A stretch of DNA of 64,000 bases from Brevibacillus centrosporus (GCF_003710815.1 NZ_RHHP01000051.1:42851-106850), one strand, 5' to 3'; positions 17,444-26,671 are shown, counted from the first letter of the stretch. Numbers and translations: made by a program. Notes: a model not told the origin generated them from the letters alone.

Positions 17444-17497
17444 GCCCACGCTTGCTGGCGAATGATGTGATTTTCGCACTGGAACACACGAAGTCCG

Positions 17498-17526
17498 TTG
17501 ACAAATCCTTCTACTATTGATACCTT
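17498..17526 (+). promoter_or_regulatory. Promoter of the hrcA-dnaK operon
   Basis: TTGACA (17498-17503) and TACCTT (17521-17526) with a 17-base spacer, directly upstream of the CIRCE operator. Confidence 0.75.
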
Positions 17527-17537
17527 AGTAAGTAGAA

Positions 17538-17564
17538 TTAGCACTCGATCGAGATGAGTGCTAA
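17538..17564 (+). promoter_or_regulatory. CIRCE operator (HrcA binding site)
   Basis: A perfect inverted repeat TTAGCACTC-N9-GAGTGCTAA, identical to the CIRCE consensus, between the promoter and the hrcA ribosome site. HrcA binds here to repress the heat-shock operon; GroEL aids folding of HrcA. Confidence 0.98.
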
Positions 17565-17587
17565 CAACAGGGAGGCGAAAGACATTT

Positions 17588-18616
17588 ATGTTATCTGACC
17601 GTCAACAATTGATTCTGAATGCGATCGTCGATAATTACATTCATTCAGCCGAACCTGTTGGCTCCCGCACGATTTCCAAACGGGACGACATCGGATTTTC
17701 TTCGGCTACGATCCGCAATGAGATGTCCGATTTGGAGGAGCTGGGGTATCTCGAACAGCCACATACATCGGCAGGGCGCGTGCCTTCTACAAAGGGCTAT
17801 CGTTTTTACGTCGATAACCTGATTCAGCCCCATCTTTTGGATGAGGGTGAATTGGGTAAACTGAAACAGTTGTTTGCCGAGCGTATTCTACATGCTGAAC
17901 AAGTAGTAGAGTACACCGCTCAAATCCTCTCCCAGTTGACGAACTATACAGCCGTCGTACTCGGACCCGAGATTTTTGAGCATCGGTTAAAACATATACA
18001 AATCGTTCCTCTCAACGACAAGGAGGCTGTGGCCATCGTGGTCACCCATACCGGTCGTGTGGAAAACAAGCTGATTGAATTGCCAGAAGGGATAGGGGCG
18101 TCCGAGATCGAGCGTCTCGTCAATCTGCTGAACAGCAAGCTTTCCGATGTCCCGTTATGGCAGCTGCGCCAGCGGTTGTATCAGGAAATTTCAGGAGAGA
18201 TGCGCCGCCATGCGGAGCAGTATGAAGAAATGTTGAAGCTCCTTGATCTATCCCTGATCCAGCCTGAAGAGGATCGAGTATACTTACGCGGTGCGACCAA
18301 GATCATGAACCAGCCAGAATTCCGGGATGTAGACAAGGTCAAGGATATTTTGGAGCTCTTAGAGCGTAATGATCAGCTCCTTCACCTGTTCGGAGTGCCG
18401 GCAGATGGACTCACGGTGCGCATCGGCCAGGAAAACCAGCTAGACGCGATTAAGCAATGCAGTATCATTACTACCTCGTATTCTTTGGGCGGCAAGCCTG
18501 TAGGGATGGTAGGGATACTTGGCCCGACGCGAATGGAATACGGCAGAGTCATTACGGTCCTGAACTATTTGGCAGAAGGCTTATCGCGCATGCTGACTTC
18601 GCAGTTTGAGAAATAA
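17588..18616 (+). CDS. hrcA: Heat-inducible transcription repressor HrcA
   Basis: 342-residue repressor of class I heat-shock genes. An N-terminal winged helix (SDRQQLILNAIVDNYIHSAEPVGSRTI..., about residues 3-70) includes PVGSRT and SSATIRNEM, with LEQPHTSAGRVPSTKGYRFYVD following. The C-terminal half is the GAF-like dimerisation domain and ends LSRMLTSQF. The ATG at 17588 has GGGAGGCGAAAG upstream; the frame extends to 17558 but would overlap the CIRCE repeat. First gene of hrcA-grpE-dnaK. Confidence 0.97.
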   Translation: MLSDRQQLILNAIVDNYIHSAEPVGSRTISKRDDIGFSSATIRNEMSDLEELGYLEQPHTSAGRVPSTKGYRFYVDNLIQPHLLDEGELGKLKQLFAERILHAEQVVEYTAQILSQLTNYTAVVLGPEIFEHRLKHIQIVPLNDKEAVAIVVTHTGRVENKLIELPEGIGASEIERLVNLLNSKLSDVPLWQLRQRLYQEISGEMRRHAEQYEEMLKLLDLSLIQPEEDRVYLRGATKIMNQPEFRDVDKVKDILELLERNDQLLHLFGVPADGLTVRIGQENQLDAIKQCSIITTSYSLGGKPVGMVGILGPTRMEYGRVITVLNYLAEGLSRMLTSQFEK

Positions 18617-18673
18617 ATGGATGGAAAGGCTCCTGCTCTACTAGCCGGAGCTTGGCCGCAGGAGGTATCGAAG

Positions 18674-19210
18674 TTGAGCGAAGAAAAAATGACGCAAGAC
18701 CCGATTGCTGAAGAGCAAGCAGAAGCTGCAGATACGCAGGAATCGGCAGAAGTGAACTGGGAACAGGAAGCTGCCCATTGGAAGGCCCAGGCAGAAGAGC
18801 ATCAAAGCCGGATGCTTCGCGCCATGGCTGACATGGATAACCTCAGAAGACGTGTTCGCAAGGAGCAGGAAGACTTAGCTAAGTACGCTTCCCAGAAAAT
18901 CGTGGAAGAGCTGCTGCCTATTCTGGATAACTTCGAGCGTGCCTTGGCAGCTGACAAGGAATCCATGACAGTAGAAAGCCTGCTGACGGGCGTCGACATG
19001 GTGCATCGTCAAATGGTGCAAGTCTTTGAAAAAGAAGGCTTGGCTGCTATTGCCGCAAAAGGTCAGCCTTTTGATCCACATGTCCATCAGGCTGTCATGC
19101 AAACACAGGATCCAGAGTTTGATTCCGGTGTGGTTGTAGAAGAGCTGCAAAAAGGATACATGTTCAAAGATCGCGTCGTTCGTCCGGCGATGGTCAAAGT
19201 AAACGAGTAA
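18674..19210 (+). CDS. grpE: Nucleotide exchange factor GrpE
   Basis: 178-residue cochaperone that releases ADP from DnaK. A Glu/Gln-rich N-terminus leads to a long coiled coil (about 40-100, with MLRAMADMDNLRRRVRKEQED), then the C-terminal beta domain (QPFDPHVHQAVMQTQ, GYMFKDRVVRPAMVKV). The TTG at 18674 follows GGAGGT by 7 bases; an in-frame ATG at 18617 directly after hrcA has no ribosome site. Cotranscribed with hrcA and dnaK. Confidence 0.95.
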   Translation: MSEEKMTQDPIAEEQAEAADTQESAEVNWEQEAAHWKAQAEEHQSRMLRAMADMDNLRRRVRKEQEDLAKYASQKIVEELLPILDNFERALAADKESMTVESLLTGVDMVHRQMVQVFEKEGLAAIAAKGQPFDPHVHQAVMQTQDPEFDSGVVVEELQKGYMFKDRVVRPAMVKVNE

Positions 19211-19259
19211 GATCCATTTCTTATTAAATAGACAGTGAAGCGTTAGGAGGACATATAGT

Positions 19260-21092
19260 ATGAGTCGCGTAATTGGTATTGACCTTGGAACCACCAACTC
19301 TTGTGTAGCAGTAATGGAAGGCGGAGAGCCAGTCGTTATCCCAAACCCAGAAGGCAACCGCACCACTCCATCTGTTGTTGCGTTCAAAAATGGCGAGAAA
19401 ATCGTAGGGGAAGCAGCGAAACGTCAAGCGATTACCAACCCTGACAACACCGTAATTTCCATCAAGCGCCACATGGGTACTGCTCATAAAGAAACCCTCG
19501 AAGGCAATGAGTACACCCCTCAACAGATCTCTGCGATGATCCTGCAAAAGCTGAAATCTGACGCAGAAGCGTATCTGGGTGAATCTGTGACGCAGGCAGT
19601 TATTACGGTTCCTGCTTACTTCAATGACAGCCAGCGCCAAGCAACAAAAGACGCTGGTAAAATTGCAGGTCTGGAAGTTCTGCGTATCGTAAACGAACCA
19701 ACGGCTGCAGCGCTTGCATACGGTATGGAAAAGTCCGAAGATCAAACTGTGCTCGTATTTGACTTGGGCGGCGGTACGTTTGACGTATCCATCCTTGAGC
19801 TGTCCGAAGGCTTCTTTGAAGTAAAAGCGACCTCCGGTGACAACAAACTGGGTGGGGACGACTTCGACCAAGTCGTAATCGATCACCTGGTGAGCGAATT
19901 CAAAAAAGAACATGGCATTGACCTGTCCAAAGACCGCATGGCTCAACAGCGTTTGAAAGATGCTGCTGAGAAAGCGAAAAAAGACCTCTCTGGCGTATTG
20001 ACTACTACCATCTCGCTGCCATTTATCACAGCAGATGCGACTGGTCCAAAACACTTGGAGATGAACCTGACTCGTGCAAAATTCGAAGAGCTGTCCGCAA
20101 GCCTCGTAGAGCGTACGATGGGTCCAACTCGTCAAGCGCTGAACGATGCAGGACTGACTCCAAACGAAATCGACAAAGTAATCCTCGTCGGTGGTTCTAC
20201 ACGGATCCCGGCTGTACAAGAAGCGATCAAAAAATTCACAGGCAAAGAGCCTCACAAAGGTGTAAACCCTGACGAAGTAGTAGCACTGGGTGCTGCTGTT
20301 CAAGCGGGCGTACTCACTGGCGATGTGAAAGACGTTGTACTGCTCGACGTAACGCCATTGTCCCTGGGTATCGAAACCTTGGGTGGTGTATTCACTAAGC
20401 TGATCGATCGCAATACAACCATCCCAACGAGCAAATCCCAAGTGTTCTCTACTGCAGCTGACAACCAGCCAGGCGTGGAAATCCACGTACTGCAAGGGGA
20501 GCGTCAAATGGCTGCAGACAACAAAACACTGGGTCGCTTCAACCTGAACGACATCCCGCCAGCACCACGCGGCGTGCCACAAATCGAAGTATCCTTCGAC
20601 ATCGATGCGAACGGTATCGTAAACGTTCGTGCGAAAGATCTGGGTACCGGTAAAGAACAGCGCATCACGATCACGGCGAGCTCTGGTCTGTCCGATGAAG
20701 AAATCGACCGCATGGTAAAAGAAGCGGAACTGAACGCGGAAGCTGACAAACAGCGCAAAGAGCAAGTGGAAGTCCGCAACGAAGCTGACCAGCTCGTGTT
20801 TACAACCGAGAAGACCTTGAAAGAGGTTGAAGGTAAAGTAGACCAAGCGGAAATCGACCGTGCAAATGCTGCGAAAGACAAAGTGAAAAAAGCGCTCGAA
20901 GGTACCAACATCGACGAGATCAAGGCAGCGAAAGACGAACTGTCCGAGATCGTTCAACAAATCTCTGTGAAGCTGTATGAGCAAGCGGCTCAGGCTGCAC
21001 AAGCTGCACAAGGCGGAGCAGAAGGTGGCGCAGAACCAAAGAAAGATAACGTGGTTGATGCAGACTACGAAGTGGTAGACGATAAAAAGTAA
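19260..21092 (+). CDS. dnaK: Molecular chaperone DnaK (Hsp70)
   Basis: 610 residues, typical for Bacillota DnaK (which lacks part of the E. coli lobe). The ATPase domain has GIDLGTTNSCVAVMEGG, VITVPAYFNDSQRQAT, FDLGGGTFDVS and ILVGGSTRIPAVQ; the substrate domain follows the DVTPLSLGIET linker. The acidic end VVDADYEVVDDKK is family-like. The ATG is preceded by TAGGAGG. A 25-base perfect-looking hairpin and a strong terminator follow, so dnaJ is partly separated from the CIRCE operon. Confidence 0.98.
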   Translation: MSRVIGIDLGTTNSCVAVMEGGEPVVIPNPEGNRTTPSVVAFKNGEKIVGEAAKRQAITNPDNTVISIKRHMGTAHKETLEGNEYTPQQISAMILQKLKSDAEAYLGESVTQAVITVPAYFNDSQRQATKDAGKIAGLEVLRIVNEPTAAALAYGMEKSEDQTVLVFDLGGGTFDVSILELSEGFFEVKATSGDNKLGGDDFDQVVIDHLVSEFKKEHGIDLSKDRMAQQRLKDAAEKAKKDLSGVLTTTISLPFITADATGPKHLEMNLTRAKFEELSASLVERTMGPTRQALNDAGLTPNEIDKVILVGGSTRIPAVQEAIKKFTGKEPHKGVNPDEVVALGAAVQAGVLTGDVKDVVLLDVTPLSLGIETLGGVFTKLIDRNTTIPTSKSQVFSTAADNQPGVEIHVLQGERQMAADNKTLGRFNLNDIPPAPRGVPQIEVSFDIDANGIVNVRAKDLGTGKEQRITITASSGLSDEEIDRMVKEAELNAEADKQRKEQVEVRNEADQLVFTTEKTLKEVEGKVDQAEIDRANAAKDKVKKALEGTNIDEIKAAKDELSEIVQQISVKLYEQAAQAAQAAQGGAEGGAEPKKDNVVDADYEVVDDKK

Positions 21093-21106
21093 TCACGTTG
21101 GAGTCT

Positions 21107-21131
21107 GGCAGGGGAGGTTCCTCCCCTTGCC
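21107..21131 (+). other. Stable hairpin after dnaK
   Basis: GGCAGGGGAGG (21107-21117) pairs with CCTCCCCTTGCC (near 21120-21131) almost perfectly with a tiny loop and no T tract. It lies just after the dnaK stop and before the main terminator. It may protect the 3' end of the hrcA-grpE-dnaK mRNA. Confidence 0.6.
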
Positions 21132-21151
21132 TCCCCGCGATGTGACCCATG

Positions 21152-21189
21152 AAAGTCAAAGTCACGGAATGCTGACTTTGACTTTTTTT
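21152..21189 (+). terminator. Terminator between dnaK and dnaJ
   Basis: AAAGTCAAAGTCA (21152-21164) and TGACTTTGACTTT (21173-21185) form a perfect 13-base stem followed by a T run. Downstream, TGCTATGAT (21203-21211) looks like an extended -10 element and could give dnaJ its own promoter. Confidence 0.88.
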
Positions 21190-21244
21190 CAAGTCTGTCA
21201 CATGCTATGATAACAGTTGACTGTCATGGGAGTGATTTTAGGAG

Positions 21245-22372
21245 ATGAAACGCGATTACTATGAGGTGCTGGGAGTCGGCAAGGGCGCGGACGCAGATGA
21301 AATCAAAAAAGCGTACCGCAAACTGGCGCGCCAGTATCACCCGGATGTAAATAAAGCCGCAGATGCGGAAGAGAAGTTTAAAGAAGTAAAAGAAGCGTAT
21401 GATGTCTTGTCTGAGCCGCAAAAGCGTGCGCAGTACGACCGTTTTGGACATCAGGATCCAAACCAGGGCTTTGGTGGCGGCGGATTCGATGCTTCCGGAA
21501 TGGGCGGCTTCGGCGACATCTTTGATATGTTTTTCGGCGGTGGAGGCAGACGGGCAAATCCGAATGCACCTCGCAAAGGCTCTGACCTTCAATTTGGTCT
21601 GAGCATCGATTTTTTGGATGCGATCTTTGGGAAAGAAACAGACGTGGAAATTCCCAAGGAAGCAGAGTGTGATACATGCCATGGTTCAGGTGCCAAGCCA
21701 GGTACTGGAGTCGAGACGTGTAAAACATGTAGCGGTACGGGGCAGCAGGAAGTGGTCACGAACACACCATTTGGCCGGATTGCCAACCGCCGCACTTGTG
21801 CAACTTGCGAAGGAAAAGGGAAAGTCTTCAAAGAAAAATGCTCGACCTGCCGTGGAAGCGGCCGCGTGAAGGTACGCCGCAAAATTCATCTCAACATCCC
21901 AGCGGGTGTGGATGACGGTGCGCAGCTGCGCGTGACGGGCGAAGGCGAACCGGGTATGAACGGCGGCCCTCCAGGAGATCTGTACGTTGTCCTGCGCGTG
22001 AAGAGCCATGAGTTTTTCGAGCGGGAAGGAAATGATATCTACTGTGAGGTTCCACTCACTTACGCCCAAGCTGCCTTGGGTGACGAGATTGAAGTGCCGA
22101 CTGTAGATGGCCGTGTGAAGCTGAAGATTCCATCGGGTACACAAACCGAGACATTTTTCCGCCTGCGGGGGAAAGGTGTTCCGCATCTGCGAGGCAACGG
22201 TCGTGGAGATCAACATGTCAAAGTGCGCGTGATTACTCCAACCAAGCTGAGCGACAAGCAAAAAGAGCTCTTGCGGGAGCTGGCTGAGCTGTCGGGTGAA
22301 AAGCCAGGACAGCATGGCGGCGAAGACGAAGGCTTTTTTGAAAAAATGAAACGGGCATTCCGCGGCGAGTAA
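21245..22372 (+). CDS. dnaJ: Chaperone DnaJ (Hsp40)
   Basis: 375-residue cochaperone that stimulates the DnaK ATPase and delivers substrates. The J domain has YHPDVN, followed by a Gly/Phe-rich stretch (about 75-115). Four zinc-binding repeats are visible: CDTCHGSG, CKTCSGTG, CATCEGKG and CSTCRGSG. The C-terminal substrate domain ends with a Gly-rich tail and KMKRAFRGE. The start is fixed by the conserved MKRDYYEVLG. Its AGGAG touches the ATG directly, so GGGAGTGA (21228-21235), 9 bases upstream, is the more likely ribosome site. Confidence 0.97.
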   Translation: MKRDYYEVLGVGKGADADEIKKAYRKLARQYHPDVNKAADAEEKFKEVKEAYDVLSEPQKRAQYDRFGHQDPNQGFGGGGFDASGMGGFGDIFDMFFGGGGRRANPNAPRKGSDLQFGLSIDFLDAIFGKETDVEIPKEAECDTCHGSGAKPGTGVETCKTCSGTGQQEVVTNTPFGRIANRRTCATCEGKGKVFKEKCSTCRGSGRVKVRRKIHLNIPAGVDDGAQLRVTGEGEPGMNGGPPGDLYVVLRVKSHEFFEREGNDIYCEVPLTYAQAALGDEIEVPTVDGRVKLKIPSGTQTETFFRLRGKGVPHLRGNGRGDQHVKVRVITPTKLSDKQKELLRELAELSGEKPGQHGGEDEGFFEKMKRAFRGE

Positions 22373-22435
22373 CTGCCGCGGTTGTCCGCTTTTACACAGC
22401 ATTATTAGGGAGCATACGTGGGGAGTGGTAGATTC

Positions 22436-23377
22436 GTGAAATGGTCAGAAATCAGTATCCATACAACAGCAGAAGCTACAGAGGCGGTTTCGAGTATTCT
22501 GTACGAGATGGGTGCAAATGGTGTCGTAATTGAAGACCCTGAAGTACTATATCGTGAGTGGGATACGCCGTTTGGTGAAATCTACCAGCTTTCCCCGGAT
22601 GATTTTCCGGCCGAGGGCGTATTCGTCAAAGCATACTTGCCGGTTGATAGCAGTGAGCTGTTTGATGTTGTAGAAGAATTGAAGGAGCAGCTCGCACAGT
22701 TGACCGAGTACGGTTTGGACATCGGTAAGGCGAACATTGCTGTAAACGATGTGCACGAAGACGAGTGGGCCCACGCCTGGAAAAAGTATTACAAGCCTGT
22801 GCATGTAACCGATCGGATGACGATCAAGCCTGTATGGGAAGAGTACGAGCCTAGACATGACAAGGAGATTATCATTGAGATGGACCCGGGGATGGCCTTT
22901 GGAACAGGCACACACCCGACGACCATTCTGTGTCTGCGTGCGGTAGAGAAGTATGTAGACGAAGGAGACCGTCTCTACGATGTTGGGACAGGCACTGCGA
23001 TTTTGAGCATCGCTGCAATCAAGCTTGGCGCAGAGCATGTGCTGGCGATGGATCTGGATGAGGTAGCGGTTCGTTCCGCACAAGCCAATACGGAGCTGAA
23101 CGGGGTTCATGAAAAAATCACTGTCCGTCAGAACAACTTACTAGACGGAGTAGAAGAGCCAGTCGATGTGGTCGTTGCCAATATTTTGGCGGAGGTCATC
23201 GTGCGCTTTACGGACGACGTATATCGCGTTCTCAAACCAGAGGGCGTATTCATCGCATCAGGGATTATCCAGGCGCGCGAAGCTGACGTGAAGAAGGCTT
23301 TGGCTGATTCCGGACTGGTGGTAGTGGAAACCATTATGATCGACGACTGGGTAGCAATTGTGTCGAAAAAAAGATAG
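22436..23377 (+). CDS. prmA: Ribosomal protein L11 methyltransferase PrmA
   Basis: 313-residue SAM methyltransferase that trimethylates ribosomal protein L11. The family motif EMDPGMAFGTGTHPTT precedes the SAM motif YDVGTGTAILSIAAIKLGA; VVVANILAEVI is the catalytic-site region. GTG at 22436 gives VKWSEISIHTT, matching the Bacillus N-terminus, and GGGAGTGGT lies 6 bases upstream; GTG 22418 is upstream of that site. Downstream of dnaJ as in B. subtilis (yqeT). Confidence 0.95.
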   Translation: MKWSEISIHTTAEATEAVSSILYEMGANGVVIEDPEVLYREWDTPFGEIYQLSPDDFPAEGVFVKAYLPVDSSELFDVVEELKEQLAQLTEYGLDIGKANIAVNDVHEDEWAHAWKKYYKPVHVTDRMTIKPVWEEYEPRHDKEIIIEMDPGMAFGTGTHPTTILCLRAVEKYVDEGDRLYDVGTGTAILSIAAIKLGAEHVLAMDLDEVAVRSAQANTELNGVHEKITVRQNNLLDGVEEPVDVVVANILAEVIVRFTDDVYRVLKPEGVFIASGIIQAREADVKKALADSGLVVVETIMIDDWVAIVSKKR

Positions 23378-23395
23378 AATAGTGGGGTTGGCGAG

Positions 23396-24148
23396 ATGCA
23401 ACGATATTTTGCCCTGCCAGATCACTTTCACGAGCATGAGGTAACGATTGTTGGAGACGACGTCCACCATATCGTAAACGTGATGCGGTCAAAAGAAGGC
23501 GAAAAAATATTCGTCTCTGACGGAGCGGGCAGATCTGCAGTGGCCAAGCTTGTGTCACTGTCTGCGAAAGAGGTCAGAGCAACCATAGTGGAGTTATTGA
23601 ATGAACAGCGTGAATTGCCGATTCGCGTAACGATTGGCCAAGGGCTGCCAAAAGGCGAAAAGATGGAGTGGATCCTGCAAAAGGGGACGGAACTGGGAGC
23701 GTATTCCTTTTTCCCATTTTCCTCGGAGCGCACCATCGTCAAGCTCGATGCCAAAAAAGAGGCGAAGAAGCTGGAGCGCTGGCGAAAGATTGTAAAGGAA
23801 GCGGCGGAGCAGTCTCATCGCGATGTGCTTCCCGAGCTTTTGGCACCCGTATCGTTTCGGGAGGCGCTCAAAGCTGGCGAGCAGTATACTCGTTGTGCGA
23901 TTGCCTATGAAAAAGAGGGCGGTACGACGATGCATCAGGTGCTGACCGAGATGACTGCAGATGAGTCTTTGCTCGTCTTGATTGGACCTGAAGGGGGCTT
24001 TACCTCTGATGAAGTCGCTCAAGCCGAAGCAAAGGGCTTTCTTTCTGTCTCACTCGGCCCACGCATTTTGCGAACGGAAACAGCGAGTCAGTATGTGCTG
24101 GCCTGTGCTTCTTATCAGTTTGAACGGACGACTCCATCATCACGCTAA
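23396..24148 (+). CDS. rsmE: 16S rRNA (uracil1498-N3)-methyltransferase RsmE
   Basis: 250-residue SPOUT-class methyltransferase modifying U1498 of 16S rRNA. The N-terminal PUA-like part has HHIVNVMRSKEGE; the knotted C-terminal SAM domain has LIGPEGGFTSDEV and SLGPRILRTETASQYVLA. It follows prmA by 18 bases and corresponds to yqeU. The ribosome site before the ATG is weak (GGGG/GGCGAG), suggesting coupling to prmA translation. Confidence 0.95.
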   Translation: MQRYFALPDHFHEHEVTIVGDDVHHIVNVMRSKEGEKIFVSDGAGRSAVAKLVSLSAKEVRATIVELLNEQRELPIRVTIGQGLPKGEKMEWILQKGTELGAYSFFPFSSERTIVKLDAKKEAKKLERWRKIVKEAAEQSHRDVLPELLAPVSFREALKAGEQYTRCAIAYEKEGGTTMHQVLTEMTADESLLVLIGPEGGFTSDEVAQAEAKGFLSVSLGPRILRTETASQYVLACASYQFERTTPSSR

Positions 24149-24177
24149 GTTTGACAAGGAAGAAAGGAGGAATCGCA

Positions 24178-25536
24178 ATGTCTACCGTTGCATTTCATAC
24201 ATTGGGCTGCAAAGTGAACAGCTATGAAACTGAGGCTATCTGGCAGCTATTTAAAACAGAGGGCTATGAGCGCGTCGACTTCGAACAGGAGGACGCGGAT
24301 GTGTATGTCATCAATACATGTACGGTTACCAATACAGGTGATAAAAAGAGTCGTCAGGTCATTCGCCGGGCGATCCGCCGCAATCCGGAAGCAATCGTCG
24401 CCGTTACGGGTTGCTATGCACAAACCTCTCCGAGCGAAATTGCGCAAATTCCTGGGGTGGATATCGTCGTAGGGACGCAAGGACGCGAAAAGCTGATCGA
24501 GTATGTGAACCAGATCAAAGTGGAGCGCCAGCCGATCAATGCCGTTGGAAACATCATGAAGGCTCGTGAATTCGAGGAGCTGGATGTACCGAACTTCACA
24601 GACCGCACGCGCGCATCCTTGAAAATTCAGGAGGGCTGTAACAACTTCTGCACCTTCTGCATTATTCCATGGGCGCGTGGCTTGATGCGCTCCCGCAAAC
24701 CGGAGAGTGTGGTCGAACAAGCTCAAAAGCTGGTGGATGCAGGGTATCTGGAAATCGTGCTGACGGGTATTCATACCGGCGGTTACGGCGAGGATTTGGA
24801 AGATTACAATCTGGCGAAGCTGCTGGTTGACCTGCACCAAGTCGAAGGGCTGAAACGCATTCGGATCAGCTCGATCGAAGCAAGCCAAATCACGGATGAA
24901 GTGATCGAAGTCATCAACAATTCAGACCGTGTCGTGCGCCATCTACATGTCCCGCTGCAAGCAGGGGATGATGAGGTGCTGAAGCGCATGCGCCGCAAGT
25001 ACACGACAGCTGAGTTCTACGAAAGAATGGTAAAAGTGCGCGAAGCTCTGCCAGGTGCAGCGATCACGACAGACGTCATCGTAGGCTTCCCTGGCGAAAC
25101 GGAAGAGCAGTTCATGAACGGCTACGAGTTCATCAAAAAAATCGGGTTTGCCGAGCTGCACGTGTTCCCGTACTCGATGCGTACAGGTACACCTGCTGCC
25201 CGCATGACCGATCAGATTCCGGAAGAAGTGAAGCACGAGCGCGTGACGAAGCTGCTCGAGCTGAATCAACAGCTGACCATGGAATACTCTTCGAAATTCG
25301 TTGGCGATGTTCTGGAAGTCATTCCAGAGCGCCCTTACAAAGAAGCTCCAGAGAGCGGGCTTTTGATGGGGTACTCCGACAACTATTTGAACGTCGTTTT
25401 CCCAGGTGACGAGAGCATGATCGGCAAAATTTGCAAGGTCCGTCTGGACGAACCAGGCTCTGAATATTGCAAAGGGACACTCGTGCGCGTCTTGGAAAAC
25501 GAACATCTGCCCCTCTTGAAGGAGCGAGCCATATGA
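24178..25536 (+). CDS. mtaB: tRNA t6A37 methylthiotransferase MtaB
   Basis: 452-residue radical SAM methylthiotransferase that converts t6A37 to ms2t6A in ANN-reading tRNAs. The N-terminal UPF0004 domain carries Cys11 (TLGCKVN), Cys48 (INTCTVT) and Cys79 (VTGCYAQ); the radical SAM cluster is CNNFCTFC (Cys154, 158, 161). A TRAM-like domain ends the protein. The ATG at 24178 is 7 bases after AAAGGAGG. It ends in a 4-base ATGA overlap with the Nudix gene. Corresponds to yqeV. Confidence 0.95.
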   Translation: MSTVAFHTLGCKVNSYETEAIWQLFKTEGYERVDFEQEDADVYVINTCTVTNTGDKKSRQVIRRAIRRNPEAIVAVTGCYAQTSPSEIAQIPGVDIVVGTQGREKLIEYVNQIKVERQPINAVGNIMKAREFEELDVPNFTDRTRASLKIQEGCNNFCTFCIIPWARGLMRSRKPESVVEQAQKLVDAGYLEIVLTGIHTGGYGEDLEDYNLAKLLVDLHQVEGLKRIRISSIEASQITDEVIEVINNSDRVVRHLHVPLQAGDDEVLKRMRRKYTTAEFYERMVKVREALPGAAITTDVIVGFPGETEEQFMNGYEFIKKIGFAELHVFPYSMRTGTPAARMTDQIPEEVKHERVTKLLELNQQLTMEYSSKFVGDVLEVIPERPYKEAPESGLLMGYSDNYLNVVFPGDESMIGKICKVRLDEPGSEYCKGTLVRVLENEHLPLLKERAI

Positions 25537-25961
25537 AAGAGATCTCGGCAGGAGGCGTTGTTTACCGCGAGCAAGACGGAGAATACATGCTTCTCTTGAT
25601 TGAGGATCGCTATGGGAAGGTAACGCTGGCAAAAGGGAAGCAGGAAATCGGGGAGACCATCGAAGAAACCGCATTGCGTGAAGTGCTGGAAGAGACCGGT
25701 GTAGCAGGGCGTCTGGGTGGAAAGCTGGATATGATTACGTATGTATACCACCATCCGGTGACGGGAGAAGCCGTCGACAAGGAAGTCCACTACTATTTGG
25801 TTGAAGCCTACAATACAGAGATCACGGTGCAGCTGGAAGAGATCAATGACGTTCATTGGCATCCGGCTGCAGAGGCTTGGGCGCTCCAGCAGGCTCGCGG
25901 CTATCGAAACAACGACAAAGTGTTCCTACTGGCTTTTGAACAATTAGGGATAGAGGTGTAG
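25533..25961 (+). CDS. Nudix hydrolase
   Basis: 142-residue pyrophosphohydrolase with an intact Nudix box: Gly35, Glu41 and REVLEETGV (residues 49-57). The N-terminus KEISAGGVVYR and the loop YVYHHPVTGE resemble bis(5'-nucleosyl) tetraphosphatase and 8-oxo-dGTPase types; substrate is not determinable. It is translationally coupled to mtaB (ATGA) and followed after 3 bases by deoC, so all three share a transcript. It is an insertion relative to the B. subtilis order. Confidence 0.9.
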   Translation: MKEISAGGVVYREQDGEYMLLLIEDRYGKVTLAKGKQEIGETIEETALREVLEETGVAGRLGGKLDMITYVYHHPVTGEAVDKEVHYYLVEAYNTEITVQLEEINDVHWHPAAEAWALQQARGYRNNDKVFLLAFEQLGIEV

Positions 25962-25964
25962 CCT

Positions 25965-26630
25965 ATGAATATCAATAAATATATCGACCATACCTTGTTA
26001 AAACCGGAAGCCACCGCAGCGATGATTGACAAACTGTGTGCAGAAGCAAAGGAACACGATTTTGCTTCCGTTTGCGTCAATCCTTACTGGGTAAAGCGTT
26101 GTGCAGAACTGCTGGCGGGGACAGACGTAAAAGTCTGCACGGTGATCGGTTTCCCTCTGGGTGTAAATACAACAGAGATCAAAGCGGCGGAAACGCGCGA
26201 TGCGATCGCCAATGGCGCAACTGAGGTAGATATGGTTCTAAATGTAGGCGCGCTGAAATCCGGAGATCTGGATGCAGTGAAGCAAGATATTGCGGCTGTG
26301 AAACAAGCAGCGGGTTCCGTTCTGCTCAAGGTTATTCTGGAAACGGGCCAATTGACTGATGCCGAAAAAGAAACCGCGTGCAAGCTATCTGTGGAAGCAG
26401 GAGCAGACTACGTCAAAACGTCCACGGGTTTTGGACCAGGTGGGGCTACGGTGGAAGACATCGCCTTGATGCGTAAGACAGTAGGACCTGACATTGGGGT
26501 CAAGGCTTCTGGCGGCGTCCGCGACGGAGAAGCGGCACAAGCGATGATCGCAGCAGGAGCGAGCCGGATCGGCACCAGCTCTGGCGTAGCGATCGTGACA
26601 GGTGCAAAAACGACAGGAAACGGATACTAG
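25965..26630 (+). CDS. deoC: Deoxyribose-phosphate aldolase
   Basis: 221-residue class I aldolase that splits 2-deoxyribose 5-phosphate into glyceraldehyde 3-phosphate and acetaldehyde in deoxynucleoside catabolism. Catalytic residues are visible: the Schiff-base lysine Lys151 in YVKTSTGFGPGGAT, Lys180 in GVKASGGVR and Asp89 in TEVDMVLNVG. The protein starts IDHTLLKPEA, typical of the family. A strong terminator follows, ending the dnaJ-prmA-rsmE-mtaB-nudix-deoC series. Confidence 0.96.
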   Translation: MNINKYIDHTLLKPEATAAMIDKLCAEAKEHDFASVCVNPYWVKRCAELLAGTDVKVCTVIGFPLGVNTTEIKAAETRDAIANGATEVDMVLNVGALKSGDLDAVKQDIAAVKQAAGSVLLKVILETGQLTDAEKETACKLSVEAGADYVKTSTGFGPGGATVEDIALMRKTVGPDIGVKASGGVRDGEAAQAMIAAGASRIGTSSGVAIVTGAKTTGNGY

Positions 26631-26639
26631 GAGCAGAGT

Positions 26640-26671
26640 AAAGCCTGGCCAAGGAAAGGCCGGGCTTTTTC
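26640..26671 (+). terminator. Terminator after deoC
   Basis: AAAGCCTGGCC (26640-26650) pairs with GGCCGGGCTTT (from 26657), followed by a T run. Confidence 0.9.

Noticed and set aside
19224..21011. 595-codon open frame on the minus strand
   Set aside because: Antisense of dnaK; Phe/Cys/Arg-rich shadow with no family motif. Long antisense frames are common over highly expressed, codon-biased genes.
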